DNA of 6,597 nucleotides, from contig DATFQY010000087.1 of NCBI GenBank assembly GCA_035263845.1, forward strand, positions 1-6,597, in the 5' to 3' direction. Position 1 is the stretch's first letter. Each line of letters starts with the position of its first letter. Under the pieces are notes generated by a model. The model saw only the letters and a program-made list of their open reading frames with translations. It did no database searches and was not told the origin of the DNA. Of the stretch, positions 1 through 5,331 are shown piece after piece. Position numbers and translations under genes: made by a program. Origin of the DNA: JAWOLE01 sp035263845 (GTDB taxonomy: Bacteria > Acidobacteriota > Thermoanaerobaculia > UBA5066 > Gp7-AA6).

Positions 1-339
1 ATGAGCGAGTTCGTGTTTCTTTACCGCGGCGGGGACCCGTCGGCCAGGACTCCGGAGAGAGCGCAGGAGGTCATGCAGAAGTGGATGGCCTGGTTCAAAG
101 GAATGGCCGAGAAGGGCCACGTCAAGAACCAGGGCCTGCCGCTCGAGCGCACCGGCAAGCTGGTCAAGGGCAAGCAGAAGATCGTCGTGGACGGGCCTTT
201 CGCCGAGACCAAGGACGTCGTTGGCGGCTTCACGCTGATCGAGGCCCGCGACATTGACCAGGCGGTCGAGCTCTCCAAGGGCTGCCCGATCCTCGAGGTG
301 GACGGCGTCGTCGAGGTGCGGCCTGCGCTGAAGCTCTAG
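1..339 (+). CDS. YciI-like (YCII/DGPF domain) protein
   Basis: A 112-residue protein of the YCII-related family: small dimeric alpha/beta proteins with a ferredoxin-like fold, mostly of unknown function. The family signature is visible: an N-terminal strand (EFVFLYRGG), a helix with WMAWFKGM, the DGPF motif at residues 64-67, then VVGGF at 73-77 and a helix (DIDQAVELSKGCP) before the last strand. The length is normal for the family. The ATG is the first base of the window, so its ribosome binding site is not visible and an upstream start cannot be excluded, although MSEFVFLY is a typical family N-terminus. Genes of this type often sit beside ECF sigma factor genes in high-GC bacteria; whether that holds here lies outside the window. 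The gene ends tail-to-tail with the response regulator gene, the two stop codons sharing bases 337-338. The biochemical role is unknown. Confidence 0.88.
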   Translation: MSEFVFLYRGGDPSARTPERAQEVMQKWMAWFKGMAEKGHVKNQGLPLERTGKLVKGKQKIVVDGPFAETKDVVGGFTLIEARDIDQAVELSKGCPILEVDGVVEVRPALKL

Positions 340-971
340 GCCTGGAGGACGAGCGGGAGGGCGAGCGCCGACGCCATCCTCACGAGGTCGGGGAGAGAGT
401 CGGCCTTCATCTTGCGCATCATGTGGCCCCGGTGCGCCTTCACGGTGATCTCAGCGGTTCCGAGCCTGGCGGCCACCTGCTTGTTCAGGAGGCCCGAGAC
501 GACCAGGGTCAGGACCTCGCGCTCCCGGGGAGTCAGCGAGCGATAGCGCTCTCGAAGCGAGCGCTCCTGCGCTCGCCGCTCCAGCGCGCGGCCGCTGCGG
601 TTCAGAGCGCGCCGGATCGCCGCGAGCAAGACGTCGTCATCGAATGGCTTCGTCAGAAATTCGGCGGCGCCGGCCTTCATCGCGCGCACGGTCCTCGGAA
701 TGTCGGCGTGGCCGGTGAGAAAGAGGATCGGCATCTCGCGGCGCTCCGCAGCAATCCGCTCCTGGAGGTCGAGACCGTTCAAGCCAGGCAGCTCGACGTC
801 CAGGATCAGGCAGTTCGGGACTTCCGCGGGCTTGCGCGCGAGAAACTCCCGCGCGGAGGCGAAGGCCTCCGGCTGCCAGCCCTCGAAGCGGATCAACGGC
901 TCCAGCGACTCGCGCACCGAGACGTCGTCGTCCACGATGAAGACGATCGGTTGGACGCGCACGGGCGGCAT
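336..971 (-). CDS. FixJ/LuxR-family response regulator transcription factor
   Basis: A 211-residue two-domain response regulator. Residues about 9-122 form a receiver: acidic cluster D14-D16, phospho-acceptor D58 (in LILDVELPG), T86 and K108 (LTKPF). Residues about 143-205 form a LuxR/GerE helix-turn-helix (SLTPREREVL, then the NKQVAARLG and TVKAHRGH recognition region). In the family, phosphorylation of the Asp drives dimerisation and DNA binding to activate or repress transcription. The reading frame is open upstream for 86 more codons, but that stretch overlaps the preceding receiver gene and has no regulator homology, so the ATG at 971 is chosen. This ATG overlaps the stop of the upstream gene as TGATG and has only a weak Shine-Dalgarno site, suggesting translation by coupling. 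It is the last gene of the kinase operon. Targets are unknown; the divergent hydrolase gene is a candidate. Confidence 0.93.
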   Translation of the reverse strand: MPPVRVQPIVFIVDDDVSVRESLEPLIRFEGWQPEAFASAREFLARKPAEVPNCLILDVELPGLNGLDLQERIAAERREMPILFLTGHADIPRTVRAMKAGAAEFLTKPFDDDVLLAAIRRALNRSGRALERRAQERSLRERYRSLTPREREVLTLVVSGLLNKQVAARLGTAEITVKAHRGHMMRKMKADSLPDLVRMASALALPLVLQA

Positions 972-1381
972 CAATAGGTCCCGGCGGGCAGCAAGAGGCT
1001 TGCCGCGACCTCGCCCCGGATCGCGGCTTCGACCGCCACGCGCAGCGCCCCCTCGCTGAACGGCTTGAACAGGCAGTCCACGGCGCCCAGCTCCAGGAGG
1101 CGCCGACGGATGATCCTGTCCCGATGGGCCGTGATGAAGACGACCGGAATCTGCTGCCGGCGTCGCGTGAGTTCCCGCTGCAGGTCCGGTCCCGTCATGC
1201 CCGGCATCGCGACGTCGAGAAGGAGGCAATCGGTCCGGGCGAGGTCATCGGAAGCCAGGAACTCCTCCGCCGACGAGAACGCCCGGACGGCATAGCCGAA
1301 CTGCCGGAGCAGATCCGGGAGCGACTCTCGCACGGACTCGTCGTCGTCGACGACCGCGACCAGCGGAGGCGCCGGGATCAC
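971..1381 (-). CDS. Single-domain response regulator (stand-alone receiver)
   Basis: A 136-residue protein made almost entirely of one CheY-like receiver domain, with no output domain. The acidic cluster is D12-D14, the phospho-acceptor D56 (in LLLDVAMPG), the switch residue T84 and the conserved lysine K106 (LFKPF). The N-terminal third resembles the receiver of the next gene (VVDDDESVRESL against IVDDDVSVRESL; both also have an EFLA segment), so the two may be old tandem duplicates. The start is GTG at 1381, seven bases past the kinase stop and five bases after a GAGG that overlaps that stop. The stop overlaps the start of the FixJ-type gene by one base. Stand-alone receivers act as phosphorelay intermediates, phosphate sinks or protein-interaction switches; the sequence does not say which applies here. 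Confidence 0.92.
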   Translation of the reverse strand: MIPAPPLVAVVDDDESVRESLPDLLRQFGYAVRAFSSAEEFLASDDLARTDCLLLDVAMPGMTGPDLQRELTRRRQQIPVVFITAHRDRIIRRRLLELGAVDCLFKPFSEGALRVAVEAAIRGEVAASLLLPAGTY

Positions 1382-1386
1382 CGAAG

Positions 1387-1390
1387 CCTC
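1387..1390 (-). promoter_or_regulatory. Shine-Dalgarno site overlapping the kinase stop codon
   Basis: Read on the minus strand the junction is TGAGGCTTCGGTG: the kinase stop TGA (1391-1389) merges with GAGG, which lies five bases before the GTG start of the receiver gene. A ribosome ending on the kinase would sit over the next initiation site, so coupled translation and fixed kinase:receiver output are likely. This site decides the GTG start at 1381. Confidence 0.75.
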
Positions 1391-2723
1391 ATGCGCGGCT
1401 CCCGCACGGAATCGAGAAGGAGAACGTGGCTCCCGGGCCGTCGTTCGGCGTTGCGCACAGGTCGCCGCGATGACCCTCGATGATGGAGCGGCTGACGGAT
1501 AGGCCGATTCCCATCCCGCCCCTCTTCGTCGTATAGAAGGCCTCGAAGAGCCGCCTCGAGGACTCCGGATCGAGACCCACCCCCGCGTCCTGAACGGACA
1601 GGCGCACGCGATCGCCTGCGACGCGGTCGGTCCGGAGAGCCAGCTGCCTCGGGCGATCCTCCACGCCGCACATGGCGTCGGAGGCGTTCCGGATCAGGTT
1701 CAGGATGACCTGCTGAAGCTGAATGCGATCGCCCGTGACGGGCCCAAGGTCGTCCGCGAGCTCGGTCCGCACCACGACCCGGTTTCTCCAGAGCTCGCTG
1801 GCGACCAGGGCGATCACCTCTCGCACCGCCGAATTGAGGTCCACCGATTCGGTGACGGCATCTTCCTTGCCGAAGAGGGCCCGCAGCCGAGCGATCACGT
1901 CTGCAGCCCGGCGGCCGTCGCGAATCATTCGCAGCGCGGTTTCGCGGGCGCCGTCTACGTCCGGGGGGTCGGCAGCGAGCATCCGCAGGCAGGTGCTGGC
2001 GTTGGTGACGATGCCGGAGAGGGGCTGGTTAACTTCGTGCGCGATCGACGCCGTGAGGACCCCGAGGCTCGACGCCCTGGCCACTCGAGCGAGCTCGGAC
2101 CGGGACTTGTCAAGCGCCTCTTCCGCCAGCCGGCGCTCCGTCACATCCTGCACCACGGCGATGTACTCGAGCCGGCCATCCCGGTCCCGCGTCGGGTGGG
2201 CGACCGCGTGGAGGTACTTGATCGAGCGATCGGGCATGAGCAGGCGGTATTGCCACTCGAAACCGGCGTCGCCGCGCTGCTCCCGGGCGGCCCTTCTCAT
2301 CTTCTCGATCAGGCTGACGTCCTCCGGATGGACTCGCGAACGGATTCGCTCCACCGTGACGGGCATGCCGACTTCGAGCTCGTAGATTCGGTAGAGCTGC
2401 TCGGACCAGGTGATTTCGTCAGTCGCCACGTTCCAGGAGAAGGTGCCCGTGGAGCTCAGACGCTGGGCCTCGGCGAGCAATGCCTCGCTGCGCCTCAGGC
2501 GGTCCCCGGCCCGTTTGCGCTCCGCGATCGCTCTCTCCAGGTCCCGGTTGGCCGCCAGGAGCTCTCTGGTCTTCCGTTCGAGCTCCCGAGTCCGGACCCG
2601 GACCCGCGTCTCCCGTTCGCGGATCTGGCGCCGGAGCTCGTCCATCGAGGCCGGCGGGACGCCGCCGCCGGGAACGGAGCTCTCGATGAGGACCTCTTTC
2701 CTGGGTATGACCCGTTCGGTCAC
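1389..2723 (-). CDS. PAS-domain sensor histidine kinase (cytoplasmic)
   Basis: A 444-residue histidine kinase. Residues about 27-90 are highly charged and heptad-like (RRQIRERETRVRVRTRELE), probably a coiled coil. A PAS_3-like sensor domain follows at about 91-197 (FSWNVATDEITWSEQLYRIYE, HPEDV, ending EYIAVVQDVTERR). The dimerisation/phospho-acceptor domain has the H box IAHEVNQPL with H229. The ATPase domain has the N box (N342, N346), G1 box DAGVG at 379-383, F box around F393-F396 and G2 box GMGIGLS at 403-409. No membrane segment is present, so an internal or membrane-permeable signal is expected. The HEVNQPL variant is common in kinases paired with FixJ-type regulators. The frame is open 99 codons further upstream without homology. 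GTG at 2723 is chosen because GGAGG lies seven bases before it. It heads an operon with the two response regulators. Confidence 0.93.
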   Translation of the reverse strand: MTERVIPRKEVLIESSVPGGGVPPASMDELRRQIRERETRVRVRTRELERKTRELLAANRDLERAIAERKRAGDRLRRSEALLAEAQRLSSTGTFSWNVATDEITWSEQLYRIYELEVGMPVTVERIRSRVHPEDVSLIEKMRRAAREQRGDAGFEWQYRLLMPDRSIKYLHAVAHPTRDRDGRLEYIAVVQDVTERRLAEEALDKSRSELARVARASSLGVLTASIAHEVNQPLSGIVTNASTCLRMLAADPPDVDGARETALRMIRDGRRAADVIARLRALFGKEDAVTESVDLNSAVREVIALVASELWRNRVVVRTELADDLGPVTGDRIQLQQVILNLIRNASDAMCGVEDRPRQLALRTDRVAGDRVRLSVQDAGVGLDPESSRRLFEAFYTTKRGGMGIGLSVSRSIIEGHRGDLCATPNDGPGATFSFSIPCGSRA

Positions 2724-2730
2724 GGTCTCA

Positions 2731-2735
2731 CCTCC
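2731..2735 (-). promoter_or_regulatory. Shine-Dalgarno site of the histidine kinase
   Basis: GGAGG on the minus strand (followed by TGAGACC, then GTG) gives a near-ideal seven-base spacing to the GTG at 2723. This identifies the kinase start and removes the 99-codon open extension, which crosses the divergent control region and the start of the hydrolase gene. Confidence 0.85.
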
Positions 2736-2793
2736 GAGCCTGGGCCCATCGCGCAGGATGCGCCTCTTGCCGGGCGGACGGCCATCGTACCTT

Positions 2794-2818
2794 GGTATCG
2801 GTTCGAGCCGCCAATACC
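2794..2818. repeat. Inverted repeat, possible operator
   Basis: Arms GGTATCGG and CCAATACC pair over eight positions with one G-T wobble, around the loop 2802-2810. It lies centrally between two divergent genes. The structure could be a dimeric regulator's binding site or chance in GC-rich DNA. Confidence 0.4.
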
Positions 2819-2865
2819 TTCGTCTACCTATCCACCCGAGTGCGATTCTTCGAAGCTTCGATGTG

Positions 2866-4188
2866 ATGACGGCAGGAGGATCCCGCGCAGCCGTGACCGC
2901 GGCGGGGCTCGGCCTGTGGCTGGCCGCTGCTTGGACCACCGGGCAGACGGGCGTCCCGGACCGGGCGGAGCCGACACCTAGGGGAACCGGCGCCGAGGTC
3001 CGCCCTTTCCGCGTTGCCATCCCCGAGGAGGCGCTGACCGACCTGCGCCGCCGGATTCAGGCGACGCGGTGGCCCGACCGGGAAACCGTCACCGATCAAT
3101 CTCAGGGCGTTCCGCTGGCGAGGCTCAAAGAGTTGATGAAGTACTGGGGCGCCGGCTACGACTGGCGCAAAGTCGAAGCGAGGTTGAATGCGTTGCCGCA
3201 ATTTACGACCACCATCGACGGAGTCGACATCCACTTCATTCACGTCCGCTCCCGTCACAAGAACGCGCTTCCGGTGATCATCACCCACGGCTGGCCGGGA
3301 TCCGTCATCGAGCAGCTCAAGGTGATCGGCCCGCTCACGGACCCCACCGTTCACGGAGGTCGTGCCGAGGACGCGTTCGACGTCGTGATCCCGTCGGTAC
3401 CCGGTTACGGCTTCTCCGGAAAGCCCACCAGCACCGGCTGGGACCCCGACCGCATCGCGCGAGCCTGGGCGGAGCTGATGAAGCGCCTCGGTTACACCCA
3501 CTACGTCGCCCAAGGCGGCGACTGGGGCACGCCCATCTCCAGCTCGATGGCGCGTCAGGCCGCGGCAGGATTGCTCGGGATCCACATCAATCTGCCGGCG
3601 ACAATCCCGCCCGAGGTAGCCGCCGCGCTCGCCGGCGGGCCTGCGCCGCCGGAACTCTCCGACAAGGAACGCGCGGTGATCGCAGCGCTCATGGCTTACA
3701 ACAAGGGTGGGAACTCCGCCTACTTCACCATGCTGACCGCTCGGCCGCAGACGGTCGGGTACGGCATGACGGACTCCCCGGCCAGCCTCGCGGCGTGGGT
3801 TCTCGTGCATCCGGGCTTTTCGAACTGGACGTACGGGGACGATCCCGAGAAGTCCCCCACGAAGGACGACGTGCTGGACAACATCACCCTGTACTGGCTG
3901 ACGGACAGCGGGGCCTCGTCCGCGCGGCTCTACTGGGAGAACGGCGCGCGAGGCAGCGTCCTCGTCGCGGCCGCGCAGAAGACCGCCGAGATCTCACTGC
4001 CCGTGGCCATCACGATCTTCCCGGAGGACGTTTATCGACCCCCGGAGACCTGGGCCCGGCGCGCCTATCGCAACCTGATCTACTTCCACGAGGCCGACAA
4101 GGGCGGCCATTTCGCGGCATGGGAGCAGCCCGAGCTGTTCGCGTCCGAGTTGCGCGCCGCGTTCCGTTCGCTCCGGCAGGCGCAATGA
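2866..4188 (+). CDS. Epoxide hydrolase, alpha/beta-hydrolase fold, with predicted export signal
   Basis: A 440-residue protein of the microsomal-type epoxide hydrolase family, which opens epoxides to diols through an Asp-ester intermediate. Residues 1 to about 30 are a signal-peptide-like stretch (AAVTAAGLGLWLAAAW), only weakly positive at the N-terminus. The EHN N-terminal domain starts near residue 45 (RPFRVAIPEEAL). The oxyanion-hole motif HGWPGS is at 141-146. The nucleophile is D219 in GGDWG. Lid tyrosines are probably Y286 and Y355. The base is H415 in GGHFAAWEQPE. Spacing to H415 matches rat mEH Glu404-His431 if the acid is D388, an Asp instead of Glu. The start is ATG 2866 or the adjacent in-frame GTG 2863; no strong Shine-Dalgarno site is visible. 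The frame is open far upstream, but that part is antisense to the kinase. It lies divergent from the kinase operon. The substrate is unknown. Confidence 0.92.
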   Translation: MTAGGSRAAVTAAGLGLWLAAAWTTGQTGVPDRAEPTPRGTGAEVRPFRVAIPEEALTDLRRRIQATRWPDRETVTDQSQGVPLARLKELMKYWGAGYDWRKVEARLNALPQFTTTIDGVDIHFIHVRSRHKNALPVIITHGWPGSVIEQLKVIGPLTDPTVHGGRAEDAFDVVIPSVPGYGFSGKPTSTGWDPDRIARAWAELMKRLGYTHYVAQGGDWGTPISSSMARQAAAGLLGIHINLPATIPPEVAAALAGGPAPPELSDKERAVIAALMAYNKGGNSAYFTMLTARPQTVGYGMTDSPASLAAWVLVHPGFSNWTYGDDPEKSPTKDDVLDNITLYWLTDSGASSARLYWENGARGSVLVAAAQKTAEISLPVAITIFPEDVYRPPETWARRAYRNLIYFHEADKGGHFAAWEQPELFASELRAAFRSLRQAQ

Positions 4189-4311
4189 ACTACGGAACCG
4201 CCGCCGTTGCGGGCCTGACGCTCGTGTACGAGGTCTGAGGGGTCGAAGGTGGCATTCAAATCCGGGCCTGACCTGGTTTACGAGAGGAGAAGTCCTCGAA
4301 AGGAGGTTCCG
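4189..4311 (+). other. Intergenic region before the cupin gene
   Basis: This 123-base gap holds no recognisable gene, no convincing sigma70 promoter and no clear terminator, so readthrough from the hydrolase into the cupin operon is possible. An ATG overlapping the hydrolase stop (ATGA at 4185-4188) opens a 17-codon frame ending at 4238, without recognisable homology. A weak direct repeat is present: GGGCCTGAC at 4211-4219 and 4264-4272, each followed by a TACGAG-like stretch. Confidence 0.5.
4301..4306 (+). promoter_or_regulatory. Strong Shine-Dalgarno site of the cupin gene
   Basis: AGGAGG (within AAAGGAGGTT) lies five bases before ATG 4312. It selects this ATG over the in-frame GTG at 4249, which would add 21 residues ahead of an otherwise normal signal peptide. 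Confidence 0.85.
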
Positions 4312-4713
4312 ATGAAACCGAGTCGGATGATGGTGGTCGCGGCGATCATCGCTGCGAATGGCCTGGCGTTGCACGTGATCTGGGCACAACAGCCGGGAAA
4401 CAGGCGCACCGACCTTCAGCGGCACGATCTGAGCGTTCCCGGACGCGAGGCCGTCCAGGTGATCGTCGAAATCGCGCCTGGAACGACCTCCCCGAGGCAT
4501 ACGCATCCGGGAGAGGAAGTCATCTATGTCCTCGAGGGCTCGCTGGAGTATCAGGTCGAAGGCAAGCCGCCGGTGACGCTCAAGGCCGGCGACGTCTTCT
4601 TCATCCCGGCCGGAACAATCCACGCGGCGAAGAACGTCGGGACCGGCCGCGGCGCGGAGCTCGCCACTTATATCGTCGAGAAGGGCAAGCCGCTCCTCAC
4701 GGTGGTCCAGTGA
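4312..4713 (+). CDS. Small exported cupin-domain protein
   Basis: A 133-residue single-domain cupin with an N-terminal export signal. Residues 1-25 have a KPSR basic start, a hydrophobic core (MMVVAAIIAANGLAL) and an AQQ segment near the likely cleavage site. Cupin motif 1 is complete: G57, H63, H65, E69 and G76 in the G-X5-HXH-X3-E-X6-G pattern. Motif 2 is also complete: G93, P99, G101, H104 and N108. The three His and one Glu form the usual metal site (Fe, Mn, Zn or Ni), so it probably binds metal in the periplasm or outside the cell. Related proteins are dioxygenases, isomerases or sugar/ligand binders, and the exact reaction cannot be told. It probably begins a transcription unit with the redoxin (seven bases downstream) and SDR genes, though readthrough from the hydrolase is possible. 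Confidence 0.9.
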   Translation: MKPSRMMVVAAIIAANGLALHVIWAQQPGNRRTDLQRHDLSVPGREAVQVIVEIAPGTTSPRHTHPGEEVIYVLEGSLEYQVEGKPPVTLKAGDVFFIPAGTIHAAKNVGTGRGAELATYIVEKGKPLLTVVQ

Positions 4714-4720
4714 GCGCCCG

Positions 4721-5311
4721 GTGATGCGTCCTGACATCGTCCCGGGAGCCACCCTACCCGACTACGAGCTGCCCGATCACACGGACACGCCCCGTAAACT
4801 CTCCGAGCTTCAGGGCGAAGACCCGATGATCCTTATGCTCGCGCGGGGCAACTACTGCCCGAAGGATCACCGGCAGCATCTCGAGGTCGCCGAGCATTAC
4901 CCGAAGCTCGCCGTGGCGTACACGCAGATCGTCACGATCTCGACCGATGACCACCATTCGAGTCAGGAGTTCCGCTCCTCGGTCGGCGCCCAATGGCCCT
5001 TCCTCTCCGACCCGGAACGGAAGGTCCAGAAGGACCTCGAAATTCAGGAGTACACCGACCCCGAAAACGATCCGATGATTCCGCACACGTTCGTGTTGAA
5101 GCCCCGCCTGGTGATCCACAGGATCTACAACGGCTACTGGTTCTGGGGGCGGCCGTCGTTTTACGACCTGTGGCACGACCTGCGCCTCGTGATGAGCGAG
5201 ATTCGCCCGGACTGGGACCTGGCCCTCCCGGGTCTCCGCCAGAAATGGGACTCGGGCGACCTTTCGCCGTTCCACGGCTGGAACAAGCGCTCGGGCCAGA
5301 AACCGACCTAG
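4721..5311 (+). CDS. Redoxin / AhpC-TSA-like protein with a single cysteine
   Basis: A 196-residue thioredoxin-fold protein of the redoxin (AhpC/TSA-like) type, without a signal peptide. The opening (PDIVPGATLPDYELPDH, then the LSELQG strand-helix) and the central TQIVTISTDD and WPFLSDPE segments are typical of peroxiredoxin-like proteins. The only cysteine is C46 in ARGNYCPKDH. The canonical peroxiredoxin pattern PxxxTxxC is absent (M39 and G43 at the Pro and Thr positions), and the second Cys of a thioredoxin CxxC is D49. It may therefore be a one-Cys peroxidase, a thiol-dependent reductase or a non-enzymatic relative. The C-terminal half has a conspicuous YNGYWFWGRP stretch. Starts GTG 4721 and ATG 4724 are adjacent, and neither has a clear Shine-Dalgarno site; the seven-base gap after the cupin suggests coupled translation. 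It probably works in the cytoplasm. Confidence 0.85.
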   Translation: MMRPDIVPGATLPDYELPDHTDTPRKLSELQGEDPMILMLARGNYCPKDHRQHLEVAEHYPKLAVAYTQIVTISTDDHHSSQEFRSSVGAQWPFLSDPERKVQKDLEIQEYTDPENDPMIPHTFVLKPRLVIHRIYNGYWFWGRPSFYDLWHDLRLVMSEIRPDWDLALPGLRQKWDSGDLSPFHGWNKRSGQKPT

Positions 5312-5318
5312 CTCGAGC

Positions 5319-5324
5319 AGGAGG
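5319..5324 (+). promoter_or_regulatory. Shine-Dalgarno site of the SDR gene
   Basis: AGGAGG lies seven bases before ATG 5332. It decides the SDR start against a long open extension that would overlap the redoxin gene in another frame. Confidence 0.85.
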
Positions 5325-5331
5325 AAGAGCG

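Larger units (their letters stand above)
2724..2862. promoter_or_regulatory. Divergent intergenic control region (kinase operon / epoxide hydrolase)
   Basis: About 139 bases lie between the kinase GTG and the first possible hydrolase start, and must hold the promoters for both directions. It contains an imperfect inverted repeat, GGTATCGG at 2794-2801 and CCAATACC at 2811-2818 (nine-base loop, one wobble pair), overlapping a TACCTT direct repeat at 2788-2793 and 2815-2820, and a 12-bp palindrome at 2850-2861. A weak plus-strand sigma70-like pair (TTGGTA at 2792-2797, TACCTT at 2815-2820, 17-base spacer) lies on the repeat, but the -10 match is poor. The repeat is a reasonable place for an operator, perhaps for the FixJ-type regulator; this is inference. 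Confidence 0.5.

Noticed and set aside
325..368. Possible hairpin from GCGCT and AGCGC around the convergent stops
   Set aside because: Five-base arms with a 34-base loop and no T-run; too weak to call a terminator.
423..977. Long plus-strand open frame of 184 codons
   Set aside because: It is antisense to the FixJ-type regulator, which has full receiver and HTH motifs; the plus-strand product has no recognisable domain. High GC content makes such shadow frames common.
972..1229. 86-codon N-terminal extension of the FixJ-type regulator
   Set aside because: It overlaps the receiver gene in another frame and has no homology; the receiver fold begins right after ATG 971.
2037..2981. Plus-strand open frame of 314 codons
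   Set aside because: It is antisense to the histidine kinase and crosses the divergent control region; low-complexity composition and no family features.
2724..3020. N-terminal 99-codon extension of the histidine kinase
   Set aside because: It overlaps the start of the divergent hydrolase, has no domain features, and a strong Shine-Dalgarno site precedes GTG 2723.
2824..3810. Minus-strand open frame of 328 codons
   Set aside because: It is antisense to the epoxide hydrolase, whose catalytic motifs are intact; the translation is rich in Arg and Gly without any motif.
3069..4238. Plus-strand open frame of 389 codons in another frame of the hydrolase
   Set aside because: Arg/His-rich out-of-frame translation of the hydrolase gene; only its last 17 codons lie mainly outside the gene and these are noted separately.
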